Positions 45,475 to 54,715 of a DNA stretch of 64,000 nucleotides are shown here, piece after piece. Source of the DNA: Aquipuribacter hungaricus (GTDB lineage Bacteria > Actinomycetota > Actinomycetes > Actinomycetales > JBBAYJ01); assembly GCF_042663885.1 (NCBI RefSeq), contig NZ_JBHSXV010000001.1; one strand, 5' to 3'. How positions within the stretch are numbered: the first letter of the stretch is position 1; each line of letters starts with the position of its first letter. The position numbers and the translations under genes are program-made. The notes under the pieces are model-generated. The model searched no databases. It saw only the letters and a program-made list of their open reading frames with translations, and was not told where the DNA came from.

Positions 45475-45480
45475 AGGGTA
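45475..45480 (-). promoter_or_regulatory. Leaderless -10 box for kamA
   Basis: Minus-strand TACCCT ends seven bases before the kamA GTG at 45467 and abuts the palindrome at 45481-45495. Confidence 0.55.
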
Positions 45481-45495
45481 CGCAAGGTCCTTGCG
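45481..45495. promoter_or_regulatory. Palindromic operator between kamA and kdd
   Basis: CGCAAGG-T-CCTTGCG is a perfect inverted repeat with a single central base. It directly touches the kamA -10 box. A related imperfect copy, CAGGAACCTTG (45514-45524), lies just before the kdd -10 box. The symmetry suggests one regulator controls both divergent genes. Confidence 0.55.
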
Positions 45496-45528
45496 CCTGT
45501 CACGCTTCACATGCAGGAACCTTGTGCG

Positions 45529-45534
45529 TACCCT
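45529..45534 (+). promoter_or_regulatory. Leaderless -10 box for kdd
   Basis: TACCCT ends seven bases before the GTG at 45542, mirroring the kamA promoter. Confidence 0.55.
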
Positions 45535-45541
45535 CCGTCTG

Positions 45542-46669
45542 GTGGCACAGACCTCGACGACGACCCCTGCCCCCGCGCCCGTCGGTGCCGGTCCGGAGGA
45601 GTCGCCGGTCGGGCTGCACCGCGTGGTCCGCCCGGTCGGCGTGCTGCCGCAGGCGGCCGAGGTGCTCGACACCCGCCCGGAGCTGTGGCCGGGGGAGGTC
45701 CGGGTCGACGTCGACCGGCTCAACCTCGACGCGGCGAGCGCGCGCCAGCTGCGCGAGAGCAACGGCGCCGACCCCGACCGGGTCCGCGCCGCGGTCCTGG
45801 AGACCGTCCGCAGCCGCGGCAAGATGCACAACCGGGTCACCGGCTCCGGCGGGATGCTGCTGGGGACCGTGGCCGAGGTCGGCCCCGCGAGCCCGCTCGG
45901 CCTGCAGGTGGGCCAGCGCGTCGCGACGCTGGTGAGCCTCACCCTCACCCCGCTGCACCTGGACGACGACCTCGGAGGCTGGGACGGCCTGGGGGAGCAG
46001 GTGCCGACGCGCGGCCACGCGGTCCTGTTCGCGCGCAGCATCGCCGCGGTGGTCCCCGACGACCTCGACGAGTCCGACGTGCTCGCCGTCATGGACGTCT
46101 GCGGCGCCCCCGCCCTGGTCGCCCGCGTGGTGGCCGAGCGGCGCGGGCGCGGCCTGGGCACCGACGTCGCCGTGCTGGGCGCGGCCGGCAAGTCCGGCTC
46201 CCTGTCGCTGGCCGCCGCCCGGGACGCCGGCGCCGGCCGGCTCGTCGGGCTGGTCCCGGTCGCCCGCGAGGCCGACGCGCTGTCCGCAGCCGGCCTGGCC
46301 GACGCCGTCGTGCTCGCCGACGCCACCGACCCCGTCGCCACGGCCGCCGCCGTCCGGGGCGCCCTGGGCGGGCGCGGGGCCGACGTCACCGTCGTCTGCG
46401 TCGACGTCCCGGGCTGCGAGCACGGCGCCGTGCTGGCCACCGACGACGGCGGGGTCGTCGTGTTCTTCTCCATGGCCACGTCGTTCAGCGCGGCCGCCCT
46501 GGGCGCCGAGGGGCTCGCCGCCGACGTCACCATGCTCGTCGGCAACGGCTACACCCCCGGCCACGCCGCCCTCGCGCTGCGCCTGTTCCGGGGCAGCGAC
46601 GGCGTGCAGGCCCTGTTCGGCGGCCGCCACGGCGCCCCGGGCCCCGCTGCGGCGAGGATGGGCGCATGA
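45542..46669 (+). CDS. kdd: L-erythro-3,5-diaminohexanoate dehydrogenase
   Basis: A 375-residue NAD(P)-dependent dehydrogenase that oxidises 3,5-diaminohexanoate to 3-keto-5-aminohexanoate in lysine fermentation. Diagnostic segments are WPGEVRVDVDRLNLDAASARQLRE, GGMLLGTVAEVGPASPLGLQVGQRVATLVSLTLTPLHL, VMDVCGAPALVARVV, and a nucleotide-binding turn in VAVLGAAGKSGSLSLAAAR. The GTG at 45542 is fixed by a leaderless promoter; the frame is open further back to 45491. The stop overlaps a ten-codon minicistron leading into the amidohydrolase gene. Confidence 0.88.
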   Translation: MAQTSTTTPAPAPVGAGPEESPVGLHRVVRPVGVLPQAAEVLDTRPELWPGEVRVDVDRLNLDAASARQLRESNGADPDRVRAAVLETVRSRGKMHNRVTGSGGMLLGTVAEVGPASPLGLQVGQRVATLVSLTLTPLHLDDDLGGWDGLGEQVPTRGHAVLFARSIAAVVPDDLDESDVLAVMDVCGAPALVARVVAERRGRGLGTDVAVLGAAGKSGSLSLAAARDAGAGRLVGLVPVAREADALSAAGLADAVVLADATDPVATAAAVRGALGGRGADVTVVCVDVPGCEHGAVLATDDGGVVVFFSMATSFSAAALGAEGLAADVTMLVGNGYTPGHAALALRLFRGSDGVQALFGGRHGAPGPAAARMGA

Positions 46670-46698
46670 CGAGCCCGACCGCACCGGCCGACCGGTGA
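46666..46698 (+). CDS. Ten-codon minicistron between kdd and the amidohydrolase
   Basis: An ATG overlapping the kdd stop (ATGA) opens MTSPTAPADR and then stops at 46698, overlapping the GTG of the amidohydrolase (GTGA). It may couple translation of the two genes, be the out-of-frame N-terminus of the amidohydrolase, or be chance. There is no other evidence that a peptide is made. Confidence 0.25.
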   Translation: MTSPTAPADR

Positions 46699-48356
46699 CC
46701 CGCGTCCTGTACCGCCACGGCGCGGTCTACACGCCTGCCGACCCGTACGCCCAGGCCCTCCTCGTCGACGGCGGCACCGTCGCCTGGGTCGGCGGCGACG
46801 AGCGGGCGGCCACCATGGCCACCGACGGCAGCGCCGACGAGGTCGTCGACCTCGCCGGGGCCCTGGTCACCCCCGCGTTCGTCGACGGGCACGTCCACTC
46901 CTTCGACACCGGGCTGCTCATGACCGGGGTCGACGTCACCGGCGCCCGCCGGGTGGACGACGTCCTGGACGCCGTCGCCGCGTACGTCGCCGCGCACCCG
47001 GGCCGCACCGCGCTCGGCCACGGCTGGGACGAGACGCTGCTCGCCGAGGGCCGCCCGCCGACGGCCGCCGAGCTCGACCGGGCCGCGGGCGGCGCCGAGG
47101 TGTACCTGTCCCGGGTCGACGTGCACTCCGCGCTGGTGTCCTCCCCGCTCGCCGCCCGGGCGGGCTGCGCGGACCGCGCCGGCTGGGACGGCACCGCCCG
47201 GGTCGAGCGCGACGCCCACCACGTGGCCCGGGCCGCTGCCCGCGACGTCCCCGACGCCGAGCGCGCCGCCGCCCACGAGGCCGCCCTGCGCCGGGCCGCC
47301 GAGGTGGGCATCGGCACCGTCCACGAGATGTCCGGGCCGTTCATCGGCGGGCTCGCCGACCTGCCCGTCCTGCTGGACGTCGCCGACCGCGTCGGGGTCC
47401 GGGTCCTGCCGTACTGGGGCGAGGCCGCCACCGACGCCGACCACGCCCGCGCCCTGGTCGCCGGGCTCGGCCTGCCCGAGGGGGTCCGGCTGGCCGGGCT
47501 CGCAGGTGACCTGTCCGCCGACGGCTCGATCGGCTCGCGCACCGCGGCCTTCCGCGAGCCCTACGCCGACAACGACGCCGACCGCCCGGACCACCGCGGA
47601 CACGCCTACCTGGACGCCGCGACGATCGCCGCGCACGTCGTCGCCTGCGTCGGGGCGGGCCTGCAGCCGGGCTTCCACGTCATCGGCGACGCCGCGCTCG
47701 ACACGGTCATCCAGGGCTGCGAGGACGCCGCCCGCACGCTCGGCGGGAGCCGGCTCCGCACGGCGCGGCTGCGGCTGGAGCACGTCGAGACGGCCGACGA
47801 CGCCCAGGTCGCCGCGCTCGCGGGCCTCGGCGCGGTGCTGAGCATGCAGCCGATGTTCGACGGGCTGTGGGGCGGCGACGCCGGGCTCTACGCGCGCCGG
47901 CTGGGCACGCGGCGGCTCAACCGGGTCGGCAGCATCGCCGCGGCCGGCATCCCGCTCGCCTTCGGCTCCGACTCCCCGGTGACCGCGCTCGACCCGTGGG
48001 GCGGGGTGTCCGCCGCGGCGTTCCACCACGACGCCGACCAGCGGGTCAGCGTCCGCGCCGCGTTCGCCGCCCACACCCGCGGCGCGCACCGCTGTGCCCG
48101 CGACGACGTCCACGTCTCCGAGCAGGCGGGCGTGCTGGTGCCGGGCGCGCCGGCGGACCTCGCCGTCTGGGAGGCGGGCGAGCTCGTCGTCCAGGCACCC
48201 GACGACCGGATCCAGGCCTGGAGCACCGACGCCCGCTCCCGCGTCCCGGCCCTGCCGGACCTCAGCCCCGGCGCCCCCCGGCCCCGCGGCATGCGCACCG
48301 TCGTGGCCGGCCGCGTCGTCCACGACACGGGCGAGCTGGGCGGGACCACCTCATGA
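46695..48356 (+). CDS. YtcJ-like metal-dependent amidohydrolase
   Basis: A 553-residue amidohydrolase-superfamily enzyme of the YtcJ type. The metal motif is HVH in FVDGHVHSFDTG. Further barrel segments are VHEMSGPFIGG, GFHVIGDAALDTVIQGCEDA, LEHVETADDAQV and LAFGSDSPVTALDPWGGV, with the final catalytic aspartate in GSDSP. Substrates of this group are usually amides or imides and are mostly unknown. It stands inside the lysine-degradation operon between kdd and kamD, where the cleavage enzyme Kce could be expected. Hydrolysis would not give the CoA ester needed by Kal, so it probably has an accessory role. Confidence 0.82.
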   Translation: MTRVLYRHGAVYTPADPYAQALLVDGGTVAWVGGDERAATMATDGSADEVVDLAGALVTPAFVDGHVHSFDTGLLMTGVDVTGARRVDDVLDAVAAYVAAHPGRTALGHGWDETLLAEGRPPTAAELDRAAGGAEVYLSRVDVHSALVSSPLAARAGCADRAGWDGTARVERDAHHVARAAARDVPDAERAAAHEAALRRAAEVGIGTVHEMSGPFIGGLADLPVLLDVADRVGVRVLPYWGEAATDADHARALVAGLGLPEGVRLAGLAGDLSADGSIGSRTAAFREPYADNDADRPDHRGHAYLDAATIAAHVVACVGAGLQPGFHVIGDAALDTVIQGCEDAARTLGGSRLRTARLRLEHVETADDAQVAALAGLGAVLSMQPMFDGLWGGDAGLYARRLGTRRLNRVGSIAAAGIPLAFGSDSPVTALDPWGGVSAAAFHHDADQRVSVRAAFAAHTRGAHRCARDDVHVSEQAGVLVPGAPADLAVWEAGELVVQAPDDRIQAWSTDARSRVPALPDLSPGAPRPRGMRTVVAGRVVHDTGELGGTTS

Positions 48357-48369
48357 CAGGAGCACGACC

Positions 48370-49947
48370 GTGACCCGCCGCAGACCCGTCCTCGACCTCG
48401 ACCCCGCCCAGGTGGTCCGGGCCCGCGAGCTCGCCCACGCCGCCTCGGCGCCGGTCGTCGACCTCGCCCGCACCCGCACCACGGTGAGCGTCGAGCGTGC
48501 CGTGCTGCGCGCCGCCGGCCTGGAGGGCGCGGACGCCGAGGGCATCCCGTGGGTCAACCACCTCGTCGACGCGGTCCGCCGCCAGGTCGGGCTCGAGCAG
48601 GGCGTCGCCGTGCCGGTGTGGGACGCGCTCGCCCGCGCCGAGGCCGGCGACCTCACCGTGCTCGCGCAGAAGGCCGCCGTGGACGGCGTCCGCTTCGCCC
48701 TGCCGTCCGGGAGCGCGCGCGAGCACGCCCTCGTCGGCGCCCGTGCCGCGGCGGCCGGGGGGGTGGCCGGCATCGACGCCGCCCGCGCCGAGCGCGAGGC
48801 CATGGTCGCCCGGATCGGCGACCCGCCCCAGCGGCCGTGGATCTACCTCATCGTGGCGACCGGTGACATCTACGAGGACATCCCGCAGGCCCAGGCTGCC
48901 GCCCGGGCCGGTGCCGACGTCATCGCCGTCATCCGCTCCACCGGGCAGTCGCTGCTGGACTACGTCCCGGAGGGCGCGACCCGCGAGGGGTACGCCGGCA
49001 CCTACGCCACCGCCGAGAACTTCCGGCTCATGCGGGCCGCGCTGGACGAGGTGTCGGTCGAGGTCGGCCGCTACGTCCGGCTCACCAACTACGCCTCCGG
49101 GCTGTGCATGCCGGAGATCGCCACGCTGGCCGGGCTGCGGCGGCTGGACATGATGCTCAACGACTCGATGTACGGGATCCTCTTCCGCGACATCAACCCG
49201 GTCCGGACCTTCGTCGACCAGCGGTTCAGCCGCCAGGTCCACGCCCGCGCGGGCATCATCATCAACACCGGCGAGGACAACTACCTCACCACCGCCGACG
49301 CGGTCGACGCCGCCCACACCGTCACGGTGTCGCAGCTGCTCAACGAGACGTTCGCCCACGAGGCGGGCCTGCCCGACCGGCTGCTCGGCCTGGGCCACGC
49401 CTTCGAGATCGACCCGGCCGTGCCCGAGTCGTTCCGCCTGGAGCTCGCCCACGCCCTGCTCGCGCGGACCCTGTTCCCGGACGCGCCGCTGAAGTGGATG
49501 CCGCCCACCCGGCACATGACCGGCGACGTGTTCCAGGGCTACCTGCTCGACGGGTTCTTCAACCTCGTCGGCTCCCTCACCGACCAGGACATCCTGCTCG
49601 TCGGGATGATGACCGAGGCCGTCGTCACGCCGTGGCTGTCCGACCGCGACCTCGCCCTGCAGAACGTGCGCTACGTGCAGCGGGCGGCCGGCGGGCTGGC
49701 CGAGGACTTCGTCCCCGCGCCCGACGGGCTCATCGCCACCCGTGCCCGGCACGTCCTCGGCGAGGCCGTGGACCTCCTCGAGCGGATCGTCGGCAGCGAG
49801 GGCGGCCTGCTCACCGCCATCGAGCACGGCACGTTCGGCGGCATGAAGCGCCCGGCCGACGGCGGCCGCGGCCTGGACGGTGTCGTCGAGCGCGGCGACG
49901 ACTACGTCAACCCCGTGAGCGAGATCCTCGAGGGAGACCAGCGATGA
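48370..49947 (+). CDS. kamD: Lysine 5,6-aminomutase alpha subunit (beta-lysine 5,6-aminomutase)
   Basis: A 525-residue catalytic subunit of the B12- and PLP-dependent enzyme that moves the terminal amino group of beta-lysine to give 3,5-diaminohexanoate. The barrel contains IPWVNHLVDAVRRQVGLEQGV, IYLIVATGDIYEDIPQAQAAARAGADVIAVIRSTGQSLLDYVPEG, NDSMYGILFRDINPVRTFVDQ and INTGEDNYLTTADAVD. Length matches the family (about 515). The GTG at 48370 has an aggag site upstream. The stop overlaps the kamE start. Confidence 0.95.
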   Translation: MTRRRPVLDLDPAQVVRARELAHAASAPVVDLARTRTTVSVERAVLRAAGLEGADAEGIPWVNHLVDAVRRQVGLEQGVAVPVWDALARAEAGDLTVLAQKAAVDGVRFALPSGSAREHALVGARAAAAGGVAGIDAARAEREAMVARIGDPPQRPWIYLIVATGDIYEDIPQAQAAARAGADVIAVIRSTGQSLLDYVPEGATREGYAGTYATAENFRLMRAALDEVSVEVGRYVRLTNYASGLCMPEIATLAGLRRLDMMLNDSMYGILFRDINPVRTFVDQRFSRQVHARAGIIINTGEDNYLTTADAVDAAHTVTVSQLLNETFAHEAGLPDRLLGLGHAFEIDPAVPESFRLELAHALLARTLFPDAPLKWMPPTRHMTGDVFQGYLLDGFFNLVGSLTDQDILLVGMMTEAVVTPWLSDRDLALQNVRYVQRAAGGLAEDFVPAPDGLIATRARHVLGEAVDLLERIVGSEGGLLTAIEHGTFGGMKRPADGGRGLDGVVERGDDYVNPVSEILEGDQR

Positions 49948-50780
49948 CCACCCCGACCCCCGCCACGACGGGCGCCTCCGGTTCCGCCGGCCTGCCGGAC
50001 GGCCTGCCGCCGGGGATGCCGGCGCTGGTCCGGCCCTACGGCGACACCACCGGCGACGGCATGGTGCAGCTGTCGTTCACCCTGCCGCTGCCCGCGGGCA
50101 AGCGGGCCGAGGGTGCCGCCGCCCAGCTCGCCCGGAAGATGGGGATGGACGCCCCGATGGTCGTCCACGCCAAGCCGATCGGTGACGGGTTCACCTTCTT
50201 CGTCGTCTACGGCCCGGTCAGCCACGTCGTCGACGTCGCGGCCGTCGAGGTGGTGGAGCGGGAGTACCCGCTGCTCAGCCCCAAGGAGGCCAACGCCGCG
50301 GTCCGCGAGAGCCTGCACCGCAAGCTCGTCGTGGTCGGCGCCTGCATCGGCACCGACGCCCACACCGTCGGCATCGACGCGATCCTCAACGTCAAGGGCT
50401 GGGCGGGGGAGAAGGGCCTGGAGTACTACCGCGAGATGAAGGTCGTGAACATGGGCGCCCAGGTGTCGGTGCCCGAGCTCGTCGAGCGGGCCGCCGCCGA
50501 GCAGGCCGACGCCGTCCTCGTCAGCCAGGTCGTCACCCAGCGGGACGCCCACGTCCACAACACGACGACCATGTCGGCCGCCTTCCGCGAGGCGTTCCCG
50601 GCCGCCCGGCGCCCGCTGCTCGTGGTCGGCGGGCCCCGGTTCGACGAGTCCGCCGCGCCGGCGCTCGGCGTCGACCGGGTGTTCGGCCGGGGGACCACGC
50701 CGGGCGAGGTCGCCAGCTACCTCGTCCACGCGGTCGCCTCCCGCAGCGGCGACCCCGCCCCTGCGAGGATCCCGGCGTGA
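49944..50780 (+). CDS. kamE: Lysine 5,6-aminomutase beta subunit (cobalamin-binding)
   Basis: A 278-residue partner of KamD carrying the cobalamin Rossmann domain. The B12 motif D-x-H-x-x-G is seen in GACIGTDAHTVGIDAIL, with the histidine as cobalt ligand. GLEYYREMKVVNMGAQVSVPELVERA follows, and the NVKGWAGEKG loop holds candidates for the PLP-binding lysine. The N-terminal 30 residues are Pro/Gly/Thr-rich and variable. The ATG overlaps the kamD stop (ATGA), as expected for a stoichiometric complex. The kal gene overlaps its 3' end. Confidence 0.95.
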   Translation: MTTPTPATTGASGSAGLPDGLPPGMPALVRPYGDTTGDGMVQLSFTLPLPAGKRAEGAAAQLARKMGMDAPMVVHAKPIGDGFTFFVVYGPVSHVVDVAAVEVVEREYPLLSPKEANAAVRESLHRKLVVVGACIGTDAHTVGIDAILNVKGWAGEKGLEYYREMKVVNMGAQVSVPELVERAAAEQADAVLVSQVVTQRDAHVHNTTTMSAAFREAFPAARRPLLVVGGPRFDESAAPALGVDRVFGRGTTPGEVASYLVHAVASRSGDPAPARIPA

Positions 50781-51178
50781 CAGCTCCCGAGGTGGGCCTG
50801 ACGGTCGTCCACCGCCGCTACGTCTCCCACGCCGACGCCCACTACGGCGGCTCCCTCGTCGACGGGGCGTTCTCGCTGGCCCTGTTCGGCGACGTCGCCA
50901 CCGAGCTGTGCATCCGCACCGACGGCGACGAGGGCCTGTTCGCCGGGTACTCCGACGTCGCCTTCCACGACGCCGTCCGCGCCGGCGACGTGCTCGAGGT
51001 GTCCGCCGAGCTCGTCCGGGTCGGCCGGCGCAGCCGCGAGGTCGCGTTCGAGGCGCGCGTGGTCTGCCGCGCCGAGCCGGAGCGGTCCGCCTCGGCCAGC
51101 CGGGTGCTCGACGAGCCGCTGCTCGCCACCGCCGCCCGCGGCACCGTCGTCGTCCCGTCCCAGGAGGGTCCGGCGTGA
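50777..51178 (+). CDS. kal: 3-aminobutyryl-CoA ammonia-lyase
   Basis: A 133-residue single hot-dog-fold protein that removes ammonia from L-3-aminobutyryl-CoA to give crotonyl-CoA. Conserved segments are HYGGSLVDGAFSLALFGDVATELCIRTDGDEGLFAGYSDVAF and AGDVLEVSAELVRVGRRSREVAFEA. The name rests on these plus its place after kamDE. The GTG start overlaps the kamE stop (GTGA), and the stop overlaps the start of the ATP-grasp gene. It is the last recognisable lysine-pathway gene of the cluster. Confidence 0.9.
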   Translation: MTAPEVGLTVVHRRYVSHADAHYGGSLVDGAFSLALFGDVATELCIRTDGDEGLFAGYSDVAFHDAVRAGDVLEVSAELVRVGRRSREVAFEARVVCRAEPERSASASRVLDEPLLATAARGTVVVPSQEGPA

Positions 51179-52141
51179 GCACCGGCACGAGCAGCACCGG
51201 CGGCACCCGGAACGCCGGCACGACCACCGTGCTGTGGGCCACGTGCGCCGAGGTGCCCGACGGCGACACCGACGACCACCTCGCCCTGCCCGCGCTCGCC
51301 GAGGTGGGCGTCGAGGTCCGCTACCAGGTGTGGGACGACCCCGCCGCGGACTGGTCGCTGCCGACCGTGGTCCGCAGCACGTGGGACTACACCGGGCGCC
51401 GCGAGGAGTTCCTCGCCTGGGCGGGACGGGTGCCGCTGCTGCTCAACCCGGCCGAGGTGCTGGCATGGAACACCGACAAGACGTACCTGGAGGAGCTCGC
51501 CCGCGACGGCGTGCCCGTGGTGCCGACCACCGTGCTCCGGCCCGGCGACGACGCCGCGGCCGCGGTCGGTGCCGCGCTGGCCGTCGCCGCCGAGGTCGTC
51601 GTCAAGCCGACCGTGTCCGCGGGGTCCAAGGACACCCGTCGGCACTCCCGCGCCGACGCCGCGGCCGCGCACGCCGCCCAGCTGCTCGGCGACGGGCGGC
51701 CCGTGCTGCTGCAGCCCTACCTCGAGGGCGTCGACACCGTCGGCGAGACGGGCATGGTCGTCGTCGACGGGGTCGTCTCCCACGCCTTCCGCAAGGGCCA
51801 GATCCTCTCCTCCGACGCCCCCGCCACCGAGGGGCTGTACGCCGTGGAGGACATCACCGCGACGACGGCCACCGGCGAGCACTCGCCCTCGCCCGCGACG
51901 TCACCGCCTGGCTGGCCCGGCGCTTCCCCGGTCATGCCCCGCTGCTCTACGCCCGGGTGGACACCGTCCCCGGTCCCGACGGCCACCCGCTGCTGCTCGA
52001 GCTGGAGAGCTCACCGAGCCGTCGCTGTGGCTCGTCGCCGACCCCGGGGCCGGCAGCGCGTTCGCGGATGCCCTGCGCCGGCGGCTCGACCTGGCCGGGC
52101 CGACCGAGGGCACCGACCCCGCCCTGCCCGCCGAGGAGTGA
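51175..52141 (+). pseudogene. ATP-grasp domain protein, interrupted by two frameshifts
   Basis: Related to RimK-like/ATP-grasp ligases of about 320 residues; substrate unknown. The first part (51175-51879) reads in one frame: VRSTWDYTGRREEFLAWAGR, LLNPAEVLAWNTDKTYL, VVVKPTVSAGSKDTRRH and GVVSHAFRKGQIL. Near 51879 the frame changes (probably a lost G), continuing ALALARDVTAWLARRFPGHAPLLYARVDTVPGPDG. Near 52007 it changes again (two extra bases, gagag, or one lost), continuing LTEPSLWLVADPGAGSAFADALRRRL to the stop at 52141. All parts are well conserved, so this is either a recent lesion or sequence error. The GTG overlaps the kal stop, so it was in the same operon. Confidence 0.8.
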
Positions 52142-52164
52142 CCGGCCCGGTCCGGCCCGCTGCG

Positions 52165-52170
52165 TACCCT
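52165..52170 (+). promoter_or_regulatory. Leaderless -10 box for lnt
   Basis: TACCCT ends six bases before the GTG at 52177. Confidence 0.55.
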
Positions 52171-52176
52171 GTGGCG

Positions 52177-53879
52177 GTGACGACCGTCGCGCCGCCGTCG
52201 GCGCCCGACATGCCTGACGCGGAGCGCGGGGCCGCCGGCCCCGGCCGCCCCACCGTGCCGTGGACCGTCGCGGTGCCCCTGGCGGTCGTCGCCGGCGTGG
52301 CCCTCGACGCGGCGTTCCCGTCGGTCGGCGCGTGGGGCCTGGCGTTCCCGGCCGTCGCCGCGGCGCTCCTGCTGGCACGGGGGAGGAGCCTCGGCCGGTC
52401 GTACGGCACGGGCGTCCTGTTCGGGCTCGGCTTCATGGCGCCGCAGCTGCAGTGGTCGGGCGTCTACGTCGGTGCCCTGCCGTGGCTGGCGCTGGCGACG
52501 CTCGAGGCGCTGCTCGTCGCCCTGGCGCTGCCGGGCTGGACGCTGGCGTGGCGGCTGGCCGCGCGCGCGCCGTGGACCCTGCCGGTGACGGCGGGCGCGG
52601 TCTGGGTGGCCGCCGAGGCGCTGCGCGCCCGGGTGCCGTTCGGCGGCTTCGGCTGGGGCCGGCTGGGCTTCTCCCAGGCCGACAGCCCGCTGCGCTGGCT
52701 CGCCTCGGTCGGCGGGGTGCCCCTGGTCTCCTTCGGCGTCGTCGCGCTCACGGCCACCGTGGTCCTGGCCGCCGTCGTCCTGCTCGGCGCACGGCGCGAC
52801 CGGGCCGCCGCGACCGCCACCGCCGCCGTCACCGCGCCTCCGTCCCGGCGGCGGGGCGCGGTCCTGCGCGCCCTGGCCGCGCCGGTCGCCCTCGTCCTGC
52901 TGCTCGGCCTGGTCGTCGGATACGCCGCGGTCCGGGTCGACCGGACGATCGACCCCTCGCGCGACGGGACCGCCCGGGTCGCCGCCGTGCAGGGCGACGT
53001 CCCGCGCGCCGGCCTGGACTTCAACGCCCAGCGCCGTGCCGTCCTGGACAACCACGTCCGGGGCACCCTCGAGCTGGCCGACCGCATCGAGGCGGGCGAG
53101 GAGGAGCCGGTCGACCTCGTGCTGTGGCCCGAGAACGCCAGCGACATCGACCCGCTGCTCAACGCCGACGCCGCCGACCTCATCGGCTCCGCCACCGACG
53201 CGGTGGGGGCGCCCGTGCTGCTGGGCGCGGTGCTCCAGGGGCCGGGGGAGAACATCACCAACGCCATGCTGCTGTGGGACCCGGGCACCGGATACCGCGG
53301 CCGCACGGACTCCCCGGCGACGAACGGCTACTACGCCAAGCAGGCGCTCGCCCCGTTCGGGGAGTTCATCCCCTACCGGTCGTTCTTCCGGTTCTTCTCC
53401 CCGCTCGTGGACCGGGTGACCGACTTCGCGCCCGGCGACCGCGCGGCGGTGCTCGCCATGGGACCCGCCACCGTCGGGCCGGCGATCTGCTTCGAGGTGC
53501 TCGACGACGAGACCGTGCGCGCGCAGGTGCTGGCCGGCGCGGACCTGCTCGTCGTCCCCACCAACAACGCCACCTTCGGGTTCACCGACGAGAACGTCCA
53601 GCAGCTGGCGATGTCCCGGCTCCGCGCGGTCGAGCACGGCCGCGACCTGGTCCACATCAGCAACGTCGGCACGAGCACCGTGGTGCGGGCCGACGGCACG
53701 ACGGGGCGCCGTACCGCGCTGTTCGAGCCCGACGTGCTCGTGGAGGAGGTCCGGCTGCGCAGCGGCAGCACCCTGGCCACGCTGTGGGGCCCGGCTCCGG
53801 AGCTGGCGCTCGTCGCCGTCGCCCTGCTCCTCGTGCTCGGCCACGGCGTCGTGACGGCGCGGGCGCAGGGGCCGCGCCG

Positions 53880-53883
<4 letters not shown>
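52177..53883 (+). CDS. lnt: Apolipoprotein N-acyltransferase
   Basis: A 568-residue membrane enzyme that adds the third acyl chain to lipoproteins. An N-terminal membrane region (about six helices, residues 30-215) includes GFGWGRLGFSQADSPLRWLASVGG. A nitrilase-like catalytic domain follows with triad E319 (LWPENASD), K388 (YYAKQALAPFGEFIP) and C438 (GPAICFEVL), then a final helix. I chose the GTG at 52177 next to a leaderless promoter; the same frame is open back through the ATP-grasp gene only because of the upstream frameshift. The overlapping glycosyltransferase gene mirrors the mycobacterial Lnt-Ppm1 pairing. Confidence 0.94.
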
Positions 53884-54644
<761 letters not shown>

Positions 54645-54673
54645 GCCCTGCGCGTCACGTGCTCGCGCAGGGC
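54645..54673. terminator. First hairpin of a convergent terminator pair
   Basis: Ten-base arms GCCCTGCGCG and CGCGCAGGGC around a nine-base loop, beginning right after the glycosyltransferase stop codon. Confidence 0.7.
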
Positions 54674-54687
54674 CCAGGTGTGCAGGG

Positions 54688-54712
54688 GACCGGCCCCGCA
54701 GGGGGGCCGGTC
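54688..54712. terminator. Second hairpin of a convergent terminator pair
   Basis: Ten-base arms GACCGGCCCC and GGGGCCGGTC around a five-base loop, ending three bases before the rbpA stop on the minus strand; probably the rbpA terminator. Confidence 0.7.
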
Positions 54713-54715
54713 AGG

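Noticed and set aside
48350..48372. A cobalamin riboswitch before kamDE
   Set aside because: Only 13 bases separate the amidohydrolase stop from the kamD start; there is no room for a leader.
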